64,000 nt of DNA. Source: Lewinellaceae bacterium. Its GTDB lineage: Bacteria > Bacteroidota > Bacteroidia > Chitinophagales > Saprospiraceae. The stretch's first letter is position 1; each line of letters begins with the position of its first letter. Shown in pieces: positions 51,185 through 60,031 of this stretch. The notes under the pieces are model-generated. The model did no database searches, had not been told where the DNA came from, and saw only the letters and a program-made list of their open reading frames with translations. Location of the stretch: positions 668,501 through 732,500 of the forward strand of contig JACJYK010000001.1 in assembly GCA_020636135.1 (NCBI GenBank), in the 5' to 3' direction. The position numbers and the translations under genes were made by a program.

Positions 51185-52756
51185 ATGAGATTCACCTATC
51201 GTGTTTTTACGGCGTTAACACTGGTCGCATTGTTAGGAATCACTTCCTGCAAATCGGGCTACCGGAGTTTCGATGAGCTGCTCGTTTCCACAGAGATCTT
51301 ACAGGTAAGCCCTTCGCCACGGGTCCCGATGGGAGCCATGTTGTCCTTCCTGACAAAAGAACCGGCAACCATCAGCTATACGATCCCGGGAAAGTCACCC
51401 CTGGAACGCACCTTTCCAAAAGCAGATACCCGCCATGAAATTCCGATCATCGGCCTTTATCCGGACACCGTGAACCAGGTCGTTGTCCGCGCGACAACAG
51501 CAGATGGTCATTCGGTAGAGAAGATCATTCCGATAACGATGGGATCTGTTCCTGATTTTTTCCCGGAGGTGGATATCGTCAAGCTGGATCGCAGTGCCAT
51601 GGAGCCGGGACTTCATTTGGTGGAGGCTTTGATTGCCATCAATGGCAAGTTCACCTACTACGATATCTTATTTGATGATCAGGGAGTTATCCGGTGGTAC
51701 CTGGATCTCAGTGAGTTTCAGGAGATTGTTTATTCCCCGCTGCGTATACGCAATGGCCATTGGTTTTTTGTACACTGGCAGCAATACATCGAGCTGGATG
51801 ATCTGGGACGCGAAATGGATAAAGGCGTTATTCCCGGTTATGGGGTCAATCATGAGATCGTAGAGGTCCGCCCGAATGTATTCATCCTGGGTGCCTCCCG
51901 CTCGGATACCAAAGTGTATAACCAAGGCAGGGAAGTCTCCAGCCGCTTTGATCACATCATCGAATGGGACCGTAACATCAATAAGGTCATCTGGGAGTGG
52001 GATATGCGTGATGTCCAGGATGTCGATCGCCAGGTATTCCCTCCGGACTATGGTCAGGACTTCGCCGCGGATTGGTTCCATGTGAATTCCATAATTCCTC
52101 TCCAACAGGACGCCGGATTGATCGTCTCCGGACGCAACCAGGGTATTCTGAAGGTGGATCGCAAAAATAACTTACAGTGGATTCTCGCTCCGCACAAGGA
52201 CTGGGGATTGGCTGGATTTGATGGGAATGGCCTGGATACTAAAAAATACCTCCTGGAGGCAGTCGACGACAAGGGCCAGCCTTATCCGGGACCGGTACAG
52301 GAGGGGACAGCATTGGCAGATTTTGTCTGGCCCACCGGGCAACACTCGGTCCATCTCATGGATAATGGTGATATCCTGCTTTTTGATAATGGACTTAGTC
52401 CAGGATTCCAAACCGGTGAACGTTTTTCCCGGGCGGTGGAATACCACGTCGATGCCGTAAATAAAAAGGTACAACAGGTGTGGTCTTTTGGACGTGAAGA
52501 AGGATTGAATTTATTTACCCCGGTCACCAGTAGCATTTATCCGTTGGAGCAAACGCACAATATTTTGATAACAGCAGGAAATGTCCGTCTGGGAGACTTG
52601 CCTCCCCATGCCCGCATGCTTGAAATTACCTACCCCGATAAAAAAGTGGTCTTTGAGGCAAATTTATTCCTCAAGGATGCCCGTGGAACCAAAGCAGCCG
52701 AATGGGCGCAGTTTGACCTGATCTACCGTGGGCATCGTTTTGAAATTTTTCAATAA
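51185..52756 (+). CDS. Arylsulfate sulfotransferase (ASST) lipoprotein
   Basis: A 523-residue lipoprotein (lipobox LLGITSC). The ATG at 51185 is preferred to a TTG two codons upstream. It has an N-terminal beta-sandwich (residues 35-125) and then a six-bladed propeller. Family histidines are visible: His299 in DWFHVNSI, His387 and His390 in GQHSVHLMDNGDILLFDNG, and His458 in EQTHNILITAG. ASST enzymes transfer sulfate from an aryl sulfate to another phenol without the cofactor PAPS. The next gene, 13 bases on, is another sulfotransferase type. The enzymes of this family need periplasmic disulfide formation in Enterobacteria; here only the lipobox Cys stands out. Confidence 0.87.
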   Translation: MRFTYRVFTALTLVALLGITSCKSGYRSFDELLVSTEILQVSPSPRVPMGAMLSFLTKEPATISYTIPGKSPLERTFPKADTRHEIPIIGLYPDTVNQVVVRATTADGHSVEKIIPITMGSVPDFFPEVDIVKLDRSAMEPGLHLVEALIAINGKFTYYDILFDDQGVIRWYLDLSEFQEIVYSPLRIRNGHWFFVHWQQYIELDDLGREMDKGVIPGYGVNHEIVEVRPNVFILGASRSDTKVYNQGREVSSRFDHIIEWDRNINKVIWEWDMRDVQDVDRQVFPPDYGQDFAADWFHVNSIIPLQQDAGLIVSGRNQGILKVDRKNNLQWILAPHKDWGLAGFDGNGLDTKKYLLEAVDDKGQPYPGPVQEGTALADFVWPTGQHSVHLMDNGDILLFDNGLSPGFQTGERFSRAVEYHVDAVNKKVQQVWSFGREEGLNLFTPVTSSIYPLEQTHNILITAGNVRLGDLPPHARMLEITYPDKKVVFEANLFLKDARGTKAAEWAQFDLIYRGHRFEIFQ

Positions 52757-52769
52757 AAGGTAAAAATAT

Positions 52770-53438
52770 ATGGCATTAAAAGTAATCGGAACCGGTTTGC
52801 CCCGTACAGGCACAGCATCACTTAAAGGGGCGCTGCAATTATTGGGCTATCAACAAACGTATCATATGGATAATCTGCTCAATAATCCAGCAATGGTTAA
52901 GTATTGGGTGGAGTTATTTGATACCGGTAAAACGGATTTTGATGTATTATTTGATGGATTTACGGCAAGTACGGATTTTCCCGGTTTTTTTGCATACAAA
53001 GCACTGCTGAAAAAATATCCAGAAAGCAAATTTATTCTGACCACCAGGGATCTGGATTCGTGGTATGAGAGTATCCATAAGACGGTCTTTCAGGCTGTTA
53101 CCTCATTTTTTGCGAAAGAGACACCCACCGACAGTATGCGCCGGGTAGAAGGGGTATTTCAATTATTAGACCGCTATTTATTTGGTCAATTTTTTAATGG
53201 GACATTTACGGATAAAGAAAAAACATTATCCATTGTAAAGGCTTATTTACAGGAAGTGAAACAAAATATTCCTGACGGGCAAATGCTTGTTTATGAGATT
53301 TCTGAAGGCTGGGAGCCACTGTGTGATTTTCTGGAATTACCAGTGCCGGACCTGGAATTTCCATATAAAAACAAGCGGGAAGATTTTAATACCATGATCG
53401 CTAAAATGTTGTCCGGACAAAAAATGGAAGTAAAATAA
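52770..53438 (+). CDS. Sulfotransferase-family P-loop protein
   Basis: A 222-residue cytoplasmic protein. GTGLPRTGTASLKGALQLLG at residues 7-26 is the 5-prime phosphosulfate-binding loop of the eukaryote-like sulfotransferase family 17 type; FILTTRDLDSWYESI near residue 90 is the 3-prime phosphate-binding block. WEPLCDFLELPVPDLEFPYKN near residue 188 completes the fold. The acceptor is unknown. Its base composition is AT-richer than that of neighbours (many AAA, TTT and ATT codons), which could signal recent acquisition. Closed by a terminator 73 bases after the stop. Confidence 0.85.
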   Translation: MALKVIGTGLPRTGTASLKGALQLLGYQQTYHMDNLLNNPAMVKYWVELFDTGKTDFDVLFDGFTASTDFPGFFAYKALLKKYPESKFILTTRDLDSWYESIHKTVFQAVTSFFAKETPTDSMRRVEGVFQLLDRYLFGQFFNGTFTDKEKTLSIVKAYLQEVKQNIPDGQMLVYEISEGWEPLCDFLELPVPDLEFPYKNKREDFNTMIAKMLSGQKMEVK

Positions 53439-53510
53439 GCAGAAGCCGCCCAGCAGTGTCCATTTTACGAAAACCATTGAATCCATTTTACGGATTCCCA
53501 CAAAAGCAAA

Positions 53511-53541
53511 AAACCGGTATGCCGTCGCCTACCGGTTTTTT
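53511..53541. terminator. Intrinsic terminator, usable in both directions
   Basis: AAACCGGTA at 53511-53519 and TACCGGTTT at 53530-53538 form a nine-base stem followed by T on the plus strand and preceded by A, so it could act on either strand. Confidence 0.85.
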
Positions 53542-53740
53542 AATTTTTAGTTAAGTTTCGACTAATAATAAGAATTGGATTGGTCCTGCACCTTTGTGAA
53601 GGAGTATAGACGGTTGGTTAAAGCACAGTAATGAACAAAGAACAGAAAAATGAAATGTCAAGTTAAAGGGGGGAAATTGTGGGGGGGAGATCCGATTGGC
53701 TGGTTGTATCTATATAACTTGCCCATTGGATAAAAATTGT
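53542..53740 (+). other. Gap with two G tracts
   Basis: Within the 598 bases between the sulfotransferase and dnaJ, apart from the terminator and the doubtful small frame, only two runs of G (six at 53668-53673 and seven at 53681-53687) stand out. No consensus promoter was found. Confidence 0.35.
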
Positions 53741-54040
53741 ATGAAGTCAAAAAAAAAGTTAATTTTTTTTGAAGGTGATTCCACTCCTGATCCGGATGGC
53801 GGATTCATGGAAGGCTCTTGTTGTCCGGCCCTGGATGGATTCGGAACCTCCGCACCACTTGTGCTGTTGTATGAAATGAGGCTTACGATCAACCTGGCAG
53901 GTGATCTCTGTCATGGTGTGTGGATGGATAAAAGTTCCATTTTGCCCTCTGTTTGCCGGAGCTTCATAGCAGAGGATGCTGTGAGTGATGGTACGGGTGG
54001 AAATGGGGCCTGTACGATTCAAAGTAAAGTTCGGCTATGA
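53741..54040 (+). CDS. Doubtful 99-residue frame coupled to dnaJ
   Basis: An ATG-started frame (MKSKKKLIFFEGDSTPDPDG) whose stop codon overlaps the dnaJ start (ATGA), the usual sign of translational coupling. It has six Cys and no family I recognise, and no ribosome binding site. The overlap can arise by chance, and the frame may be meaningless. Confidence 0.3.
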   Translation: MKSKKKLIFFEGDSTPDPDGGFMEGSCCPALDGFGTSAPLVLLYEMRLTINLAGDLCHGVWMDKSSILPSVCRSFIAEDAVSDGTGGNGACTIQSKVRL

Positions 54041-55014
54041 AATACAAAGATTATTATCAAATATTAGGTGTGGCGAAGGATGCATCTCCGCAGGAGATCA
54101 AAAAAGCATTTCGTAAACTTGCCGCAAAGTATCACCCCGATAAAAACCCAGGTAATAAGGCTGCTGAAGAAAAATTCAAGGAAATAAACGAAGCCAATGA
54201 AGTGCTATCGGATGCGGATAAACGCAAGAAGTACGATACGTTGGGATCGAATTGGGAGTATTATCAGCAAGCCGGGGATGATTGGGAGAAATATGCACAG
54301 CAGGGACCGCGTTCCGGTGGAGGGAACCGCACGTATTATTATTCCGGGAGCCCGGAGGATGTCTTCGGCCGCGGAGGCCAGAGTGGATTTTCCAGTTTCT
54401 TTGACCTATTCTTTGGTGATGGCGCTCAGGGATCGGACCCTTTCGCTCACTATGGGGAAAGGACCAGGACTGGCCAGGCGCCACGCGGGAGTGATGTTGA
54501 GGCAACGATGTCCATAACACTGCGGGAGGCCTATCAGGGCAGCCGGCGCACCTTTGAATTTCAGGGTGAAAAGATCCGCATCGCCATCAAACCCGGATCT
54601 TATGAGGGGCTGAAACTTCGGTTGAAAGGTAAAGGGCATCCGGGCCCTCGGGGCCAGGCTCGCGGAGACCTGTACATTACCCTGAATATCACCCCGGATC
54701 ATCAGTTTATCCGTGAGGGCGACGATCTGATCGTAAACGGGAAAGTGGATCTCTATACCGCTGTACTGGGTGGCAGCATAGAAGTATCAACGATGACCGG
54801 CAAAGTGAAAGTTAATGTACCGAAGGGTATGCAATCCGGAAAAACCTTGCGATTGAAAGGCAAAGGTATGCCCGTCTATGGTAAATCCGATGTGTTTGGC
54901 GACATGATGGTGAGACTGGACGTTGAATTGCCCAGGCAGCTGAGTTCGCAGGAAGAGGAGTTGTTTCGCAAATTGAAGGCCTTGCATAATAAGGAGGCCG
55001 TATTCCAAAATTGA
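54037..55014 (+). CDS. CbpA-type DnaJ co-chaperone
   Basis: A 325-residue cytoplasmic protein. The J-domain spans residues 1-70 (YYQILGVAKDASPQEIKKAF; HPD in AAKYHPDKNPG). A Gly/Phe-rich linker follows to about residue 150, then the two beta-sandwich substrate-binding domains (LKLRLKGKGHPG, VDLYTAVLGGSIEVSTMTGKV) without the zinc-finger region of DnaJ itself, so it is the CbpA type. It stimulates DnaK. The Ser/Thr-rich Gly linker is somewhat long. Confidence 0.9.
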   Translation: MKYKDYYQILGVAKDASPQEIKKAFRKLAAKYHPDKNPGNKAAEEKFKEINEANEVLSDADKRKKYDTLGSNWEYYQQAGDDWEKYAQQGPRSGGGNRTYYYSGSPEDVFGRGGQSGFSSFFDLFFGDGAQGSDPFAHYGERTRTGQAPRGSDVEATMSITLREAYQGSRRTFEFQGEKIRIAIKPGSYEGLKLRLKGKGHPGPRGQARGDLYITLNITPDHQFIREGDDLIVNGKVDLYTAVLGGSIEVSTMTGKVKVNVPKGMQSGKTLRLKGKGMPVYGKSDVFGDMMVRLDVELPRQLSSQEEELFRKLKALHNKEAVFQN

Positions 55015-55089
55015 TGTGTATGTGTAATGGTTTTTACGTTCCAGGAAGTTCAGAAAGACTTCGATTAGTAGACACTTAAAAAACATATT

Positions 55090-55494
55090 ATGCATACTAC
55101 AATTGCAAATCCCAAAACCAACTATCTGTTGGGTGCCAGTCTCGATGTATTGCATCAGGAAAGCAAAGAATGGCTGGAGACGATTGAGTTCTGGCTGGAT
55201 GAAATGAAATTCTTCGACAAGCTGCTTAAAAACCAGCCGGAAGGAGATGAGCACAAGATGACGATCCGGGAGATGCTTGAGCACGTAGAAGGCATCCACG
55301 TAGATTTCTTCAAACAGTTGCAGCAAGATGTCCGTGAACATGAACGCATGCTTGCCATGGTTGAAAAGAATATTCCGGGCTCATCGGATGAAGAATACCG
55401 GGTGAATCACCGTCGGATGAAATCAAGGATGGAACATCTGGATAAAGACTTCAAATCGTATAAAAAAGTAGTTTTTAAATTTGCACTGGACTAA
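55090..55494 (+). CDS. Hypothetical helical protein
   Basis: A 134-residue, strongly charged, helical protein. Heptad-like hydrophobic spacing from about residue 20 to 100 (VLHQESKEWLETIEFWLDE; FKQLQQDVREHERML) suggests a coiled-coil or three-helix bundle. No signal peptide or membrane segment. I do not recognise the family. It lies 75 bases after the DnaJ gene and 54 before thioredoxin, a stress-protein neighbourhood. Confidence 0.75.
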   Translation: MHTTIANPKTNYLLGASLDVLHQESKEWLETIEFWLDEMKFFDKLLKNQPEGDEHKMTIREMLEHVEGIHVDFFKQLQQDVREHERMLAMVEKNIPGSSDEEYRVNHRRMKSRMEHLDKDFKSYKKVVFKFALD

Positions 55495-55548
55495 GACGTC
55501 TGCCGAGTACCGTGCTGCACCGGCTAATATTAGAACGAATTCGAATTC

Positions 55549-55848
55549 ATGAAAGCAAACTTCAGTGACCTGATCAAAGGTGACACGCCTGTCCTGATTG
55601 ATTTTCACGCTGAATGGTGTGGTCCCTGCAAAATGCAGTCGCCCATCATCAAAGAGATCGCATTGTCTATGAAGGATAAGCTGCGGGTCATCAAGATTGA
55701 TGTTGACAAAAATCCATCCTTGTCGAGGAAGTACAAGATCCGGGGGGTTCCCACGTTGGCGCTCTTCAAGGATGGAGAATTGAAATGGATGCAGGCAGGG
55801 ATGAAATCCAAACAGCAAATCCTCAAGGTTATCGATCAGTTTGGGTAA
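55549..55848 (+). CDS. Thioredoxin
   Basis: A 99-residue single-domain thioredoxin. The redox motif is WCGPC (Cys24, Cys27), the cis-Pro is in GVPTL and FHAEW precedes the active site. Slightly shorter than E. coli thioredoxin at the N-terminus. Cytoplasmic. Probably on the dnaJ transcript. Confidence 0.93.
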   Translation: MKANFSDLIKGDTPVLIDFHAEWCGPCKMQSPIIKEIALSMKDKLRVIKIDVDKNPSLSRKYKIRGVPTLALFKDGELKWMQAGMKSKQQILKVIDQFG

Positions 55849-55892
55849 TCCGGGACAAGCTTTTGGTCAGTTCCTGGTCGTATCACACCGCC

Positions 55893-56672
55893 TTATTTAC
55901 CCAGCCAGGATTTGAAGTTGTTGGATTTTTCTTTGCTGACGACCACTTCGGTTTCTTCGGGTGCAGGGTGAAGCGTAAGTTTCAGTTTTCCATTGAAATA
56001 GGGATGAATGGTGCGAATGGATTTAATGTTCAGAATGAAGCTGCGGTTCGCCCGGTAGAACATATTGGGATCCACTAATCTTTCCAATTGGTCCAGCGTA
56101 TAATCCATCATATGGCGTTGACCTCCCCAGGTCATCATGAAGACAATTTTACCATCGGCATTAAACCAGGCAATTTCCTGGGTCTCAATGGTAAGTAAGC
56201 GCTGGCCCTGTTTCACCAGAAACCTGTTTCGGTAATTACTGACCTGACGGTCCCGTTGCTGCAGGTCGGTAAGCAGTGCCTCGAGCTGCAGGGACATCGA
56301 TTGCTGCCCAAAATGGGATTGCAGGTGCTGGTATTTTTGCAGGCTGCGCGTGAGGTCATCCTTTCTGACGGGTTTGAGCAAATAATCCAGGCTGTTTACC
56401 TTAAAAGCATGCAAGGCATATTCGTCATAGGAGGTAGTAAAAATGACCGGTGCCATAATCTGGACCTGTTTGAAAATCTCAAAACACTGACCATCAGCCA
56501 GTTCTATATCCATAAAGATCAGGTCCGGCTGAGCATTGTTTTGCAACCACCATACCGAGGATTTTATGGTTTCCGCATGGCCGATAACCTGGATTTTGGG
56601 ATCGATTTCTTCCAGTAATTTTATGAGGCGATTTAAGCCTAAGGGCTCGTCTTCTATGATGTAAGCTCGCAT
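55893..56672 (-). CDS. LytTR-family response regulator
   Basis: A 259-residue two-component regulator. The N-terminal receiver domain has IIEDEPLGLNRL and the phosphorylation site in DLIFMDIEL; the C-terminal 100 residues are a LytTR DNA-binding domain (FLVKQGQRLLTIETQEIAWF, FYRANRSFILN). It starts four bases after the stop codon of the kinase gene. Confidence 0.93.
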   Translation of the reverse strand: MRAYIIEDEPLGLNRLIKLLEEIDPKIQVIGHAETIKSSVWWLQNNAQPDLIFMDIELADGQCFEIFKQVQIMAPVIFTTSYDEYALHAFKVNSLDYLLKPVRKDDLTRSLQKYQHLQSHFGQQSMSLQLEALLTDLQQRDRQVSNYRNRFLVKQGQRLLTIETQEIAWFNADGKIVFMMTWGGQRHMMDYTLDQLERLVDPNMFYRANRSFILNIKSIRTIHPYFNGKLKLTLHPAPEETEVVVSKEKSNNFKSWLGK

Positions 56673-56676
56673 AGTG

Positions 56677-57738
56677 CTATGCTGTTATCGAATGTTTTGA
56701 GATGATGGGCAGCCGGACGATGAAATAGTCATCCCCCTCCAGTACCATGACTTCCCCGGCTCCCAGTAATTGGTATTTTGCCATGATATTGGTCAATCCA
56801 ATTTTTTCCGAGGGCACCCACAATTGTTTCCGTTGCAGATTGTTCTTCACCTCGATGGAATTTCCTTCAAATATGGATATCCATATGTGTAATGGATTTT
56901 CAGTTGAAACCTCATTATGTTTTACGGCATTTTCAATGAGCAATTGCAGAGTCAGCGGAGGCAACAGAGTGGTATGAAATGCTTCCGGCAACTGAACATG
57001 GATCACCAGCCCGGCGCCAAACCGGGTCTGCAACAGATGCAGGTAGGAGTGGATGAAGTCCAGTTCTTTCGCCAGGGTAATTAATTCATCCTGGTTACTC
57101 TGTAGTAAATAGCGGTACACCTGGCTCATTTCTTCCACAAAGTGCTCGGCCTTGACCGGATCGATACGTATCAGGGAGCTCAGGCTGTTCAGACTATTAA
57201 ATAAGAAATGCGGATTGACCTGTTGTTTTAATCCGGTAAACTGGGCTTCCAGGTGCATACGGTGTAAGGCTTCTTTTTCTTTTTCTGTCGTACGGAGCTG
57301 CCGGTAATACTGGATGGCTTCGGTGATACCAACGGCAGTGATGCATAAGATCAGGGCATTGAAAACATAAAATATAAGGATACTCCAGGATGCCGGATTA
57401 TCCAGCCCGGCCTGGTCGGTATGATAAAAGAATTGAATGCACAGATCGGAGATATGCATCAATGGTGCAACCAAAAGTAGGCTTAAGAGCAAACTCCGGA
57501 TCAGCCGTTTGACTACCATGGAAGGGTCCGGATGGTGCCGCCAGGAGTTCCTGGTGATCCCCACCACTCCCAACCACTGGATGGAGATGATAACAGTCAG
57601 GATGAAATATACCCATAGCCCCGAGGTCCAGGGCAATCCTTCCGGTACCGGGTTGCCGAGGATATTCAGCAGCACCAGGATGCCAATCCCGCCTGTATGT
57701 ATCCATCGTTCCTTGATCATAACTGTCGGATGATGCAT
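56677..57738 (-). CDS. LytS/YehU-type sensor histidine kinase
   Basis: A 353-residue kinase with four membrane segments in residues 10-145 and then the His_kinase block. The phosphoacceptor is in QVNPHFLFNSLNSLSSL near residue 175, and the ATP-binding domain has LLIENAVKHNEV near residue 275. The ATG at 57738 is preferred; a TTG 25 codons upstream is possible. It forms an operon with the regulator that follows. Confidence 0.9.
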   Translation of the reverse strand: MHHPTVMIKERWIHTGGIGILVLLNILGNPVPEGLPWTSGLWVYFILTVIISIQWLGVVGITRNSWRHHPDPSMVVKRLIRSLLLSLLLVAPLMHISDLCIQFFYHTDQAGLDNPASWSILIFYVFNALILCITAVGITEAIQYYRQLRTTEKEKEALHRMHLEAQFTGLKQQVNPHFLFNSLNSLSSLIRIDPVKAEHFVEEMSQVYRYLLQSNQDELITLAKELDFIHSYLHLLQTRFGAGLVIHVQLPEAFHTTLLPPLTLQLLIENAVKHNEVSTENPLHIWISIFEGNSIEVKNNLQRKQLWVPSEKIGLTNIMAKYQLLGAGEVMVLEGDDYFIVRLPIISKHSITA

Positions 57739-57919
57739 GGAAAGTACTATTTCCCGTTGAATCTCTGCCAGCCATTCTCCGGCAGGTGTCTGATTATCGG
57801 TGTCAAACGCCAAATATCTGCCTTGATCAGTCTCTACGCCCTACCGCGTACCTTCTCCGGCTTGATCTGCCCTTTAGGACGCTTCAGGTACCATTAATGC
57901 ATGTTAACGTCCTCCGGTC

Positions 57920-57951
57920 TTGCCAATGATAGCTCCCGTAAGTCATTTTTG
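57920..57951 (+). promoter_or_regulatory. Promoter of the small outer-membrane protein gene
   Basis: TTG at 57920-57922, 21 bases, then CATTTTTG at 57944-57951, one mismatch from TAnnTTTG. Leader of about 25 bases to the ATG at 57981. Confidence 0.4.
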
Positions 57952-57980
57952 ATAATTGATTCATATAAACCTTACTACTA

Positions 57981-58583
57981 ATGAAATGTCGATTAATCAA
58001 GATGAAGCGAAACAGTGTTGTTTTCCTCATCCTTTCGCTTTTGGTTGCCGTGCGGATTTCTGCCCAGGTTTCCGGGTGGGAACTTTCCGGCGGATTGCAA
58101 TCCTTTTACATCCCTGCTCCCGGATTCCATGTGAATTCATTGCAGCCAGTGGTCCAGGCCGGCAGAACATTCGGTTTTAGTCCTTCCAGCACGATGGGAA
58201 TTACCATGAGGATAGGCTACAGCCGGAACCGGTATCAGGGCGATGCGGTCTATGTTCAGTCACTGGTCGGGTACTTCCCTTCCTTCGGACAACATTTACA
58301 GGGTGGCGTTGCACTGGGCCTTGGCTATCAGCGCTCCTTCTACAGCGGATCCTCCTGGCAGTGGGATGGCCAGGCATGGGAGAAAGGCCGGAGTTCTCGT
58401 ACGGTGTGGCAGGTGCCTATCCAGTTTCGTCTGGGTTACCGCACACCGGGTGCCACCGGCGATTGGACACCCTTTATTGCTTATCAGGTCCACGGACAGT
58501 TCAAGTACAGCCCGGATCTGACCCCGTTGCCCGTTTCAAATTTCCTCATCGGTGTGCAGTATGCACCAAATAAACCTGAATAA
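57981..58583 (+). CDS. Small outer-membrane beta-barrel protein, unknown function
   Basis: A 200-residue protein with a signal peptide that ends VRISAQ. A second start seven codons further (MKRNSVVFLIL, 58002) would also fit. The mature part has eight to ten amphipathic strands with aromatic girdles (GWELSGGLQSFYIP, GGVALGLGYQRSFY, VPIQFRLGYRT, NFLIGVQYAP), the picture of a small barrel such as those grouped as OmpW or porin-like. No named family recognised. The next gene starts one base after its stop, so they share a transcript. Confidence 0.7.
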   Translation: MKCRLIKMKRNSVVFLILSLLVAVRISAQVSGWELSGGLQSFYIPAPGFHVNSLQPVVQAGRTFGFSPSSTMGITMRIGYSRNRYQGDAVYVQSLVGYFPSFGQHLQGGVALGLGYQRSFYSGSSWQWDGQAWEKGRSSRTVWQVPIQFRLGYRTPGATGDWTPFIAYQVHGQFKYSPDLTPLPVSNFLIGVQYAPNKPE

Positions 58584-58584
58584 A

Positions 58585-59772
58585 ATGAAAAAATTAGTAT
58601 TGATGCTGGCCCTGTTATGGATAAGCAATGGTTGTCAGCGCGACTTATACCTGGTGGATGTGCAGCCATTGGAAAACCCTATTGATTTCAATGCGGATCA
58701 TCCACTGAAGGATAGTCTGGATGCGATTGTGGCAAGGCACATCCGGGATGGCGTTCCCGGCATCCAGGTGATCGTTAAAGATGCCGATGGATGGTATGTC
58801 ACGAGTCAGGGCTATGCCCAGGTCGAAGGCAAAGTGCCATTTCGCGATAATATGGTAGCCTGGGTTTACAGCATTACGAAGATCTTCACGGCCACCCTGA
58901 CCATGATGGCTGTGGAAGCTGGCAAAATCAGCCTGGATCAGACGATCAGCGCTTATTTACCCGCTGACCTGATCGATAAACTGGCTAATTACAACCGGAT
59001 CACAGTCCGTCAACTATTGAACCATTCCAGTGGTTTGAGGAACTTTACGGTTATGCCGGCCTATCAGCTGGCTCAGTTCAACCAACCGTTCAGTCAACCG
59101 GACCTGATGGAGCAGCTGGCATTTGCCTATGGTAAACCTGCTTTGTTTGAGCCCGGTACGGATTTTTATTACTCGAACACCAACTATCTGCTGCTGCAGT
59201 TTATTCTGGAACAGGTCAATAAAACCGATTACCGGACGCTCCTGCAAAAAAATATCGTAGAGCCTCTTCAATTAAAACATTTTTATCTGGAACCGGATGA
59301 TGCACAAGTAAAAGCCCTTGGGTTTCCCAATTATTATTTTGAAAGACACGCCGATGGACAGCTTGAGAACGTGACTGCCTGGAATAACGCCATAGGGCAG
59401 GCACTGGCAGGTTATGGCGGTATCGCAGCGAATGGACAGGATATCATTCTCTTTCTGGAAGCATTACTGGAAGGCAAGTTGATCTCACAGCAATCATTGG
59501 AACAAATGCAGACCTGGATTACCGGTAAGGAATCCACCGAACCTGACTACGGGTTGGGTCTTGAATACTTCACCTTCGGGGATCCCGGGATACCAACCTT
59601 CGGTCATGAAGGAGATAACATCGGGGGGACCACCATGGTCATGTATATTCCACAAAAGAAGCGGTATTTGTTTATCAGTGAAAATGCAGGACGTCAATTG
59701 TTCGGAGAATATCTGTTCAGGACAACGGATACCAAGATCGAGGTCTGTAATTTTTTGGCGGGAGTCGATTAA
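58585..59772 (+). CDS. Beta-lactamase-family serine hydrolase lipoprotein
   Basis: A 395-residue class C-like serine hydrolase. The ATG at 58585 gives a lipoprotein signal (ALLWISNGC). Catalytic motifs: SITK (Ser96, Lys99), YSN (Tyr196, Asn198) in FYYSNTNYLLLQ and GHEG near residue 346 in place of KTG. The GHEG form is typical of esterases and D-aminopeptidase-like members more than of true beta-lactamases. Substrate unknown; not evidence for antibiotic resistance. Confidence 0.87.
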   Translation: MKKLVLMLALLWISNGCQRDLYLVDVQPLENPIDFNADHPLKDSLDAIVARHIRDGVPGIQVIVKDADGWYVTSQGYAQVEGKVPFRDNMVAWVYSITKIFTATLTMMAVEAGKISLDQTISAYLPADLIDKLANYNRITVRQLLNHSSGLRNFTVMPAYQLAQFNQPFSQPDLMEQLAFAYGKPALFEPGTDFYYSNTNYLLLQFILEQVNKTDYRTLLQKNIVEPLQLKHFYLEPDDAQVKALGFPNYYFERHADGQLENVTAWNNAIGQALAGYGGIAANGQDIILFLEALLEGKLISQQSLEQMQTWITGKESTEPDYGLGLEYFTFGDPGIPTFGHEGDNIGGTTMVMYIPQKKRYLFISENAGRQLFGEYLFRTTDTKIEVCNFLAGVD

Positions 59773-60031
59773 AGCCTTTCGTTACCTGACAAAACGGGTA
59801 AATACATATTGAGGACCAGACAGTAATATGGTGCTTTATCCTGGAGGCAAGTTACAAGTGGCTCACGTACCGGCGTCCTCCTGAAGGAGACCGGTGTGAT
59901 GAAAATTTGGCGGGATGTTTTTCAAATTTGGTACATTAGGAGAACGGCAGGAAAGTGTGATTCCTGTTCCTTTCATGTTATTAACTGAATCGTGTGTTCA
60001 TTAAATAACCCCTTCACCAAATTCATCAATC

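Noticed and set aside
53696..53740. TTG-started extension of the small frame before dnaJ
   Set aside because: No ribosome binding site, and the first part reads unlike protein; only the ATG at 53741 is worth considering.
58585..59772. Antibiotic resistance beta-lactamase
   Set aside because: SxxK and YxN are present but the third motif is GHEG rather than KTG, and the lipoprotein fits the esterase/peptidase branch.
59895..59940. Fifth CRP/FNR-dependent promoter before the peroxidase gene
   Set aside because: TGTGA and CAAATTTG are 38 bases apart, but the right half of the site (TTTGG) does not match TCACA, so support is too weak.
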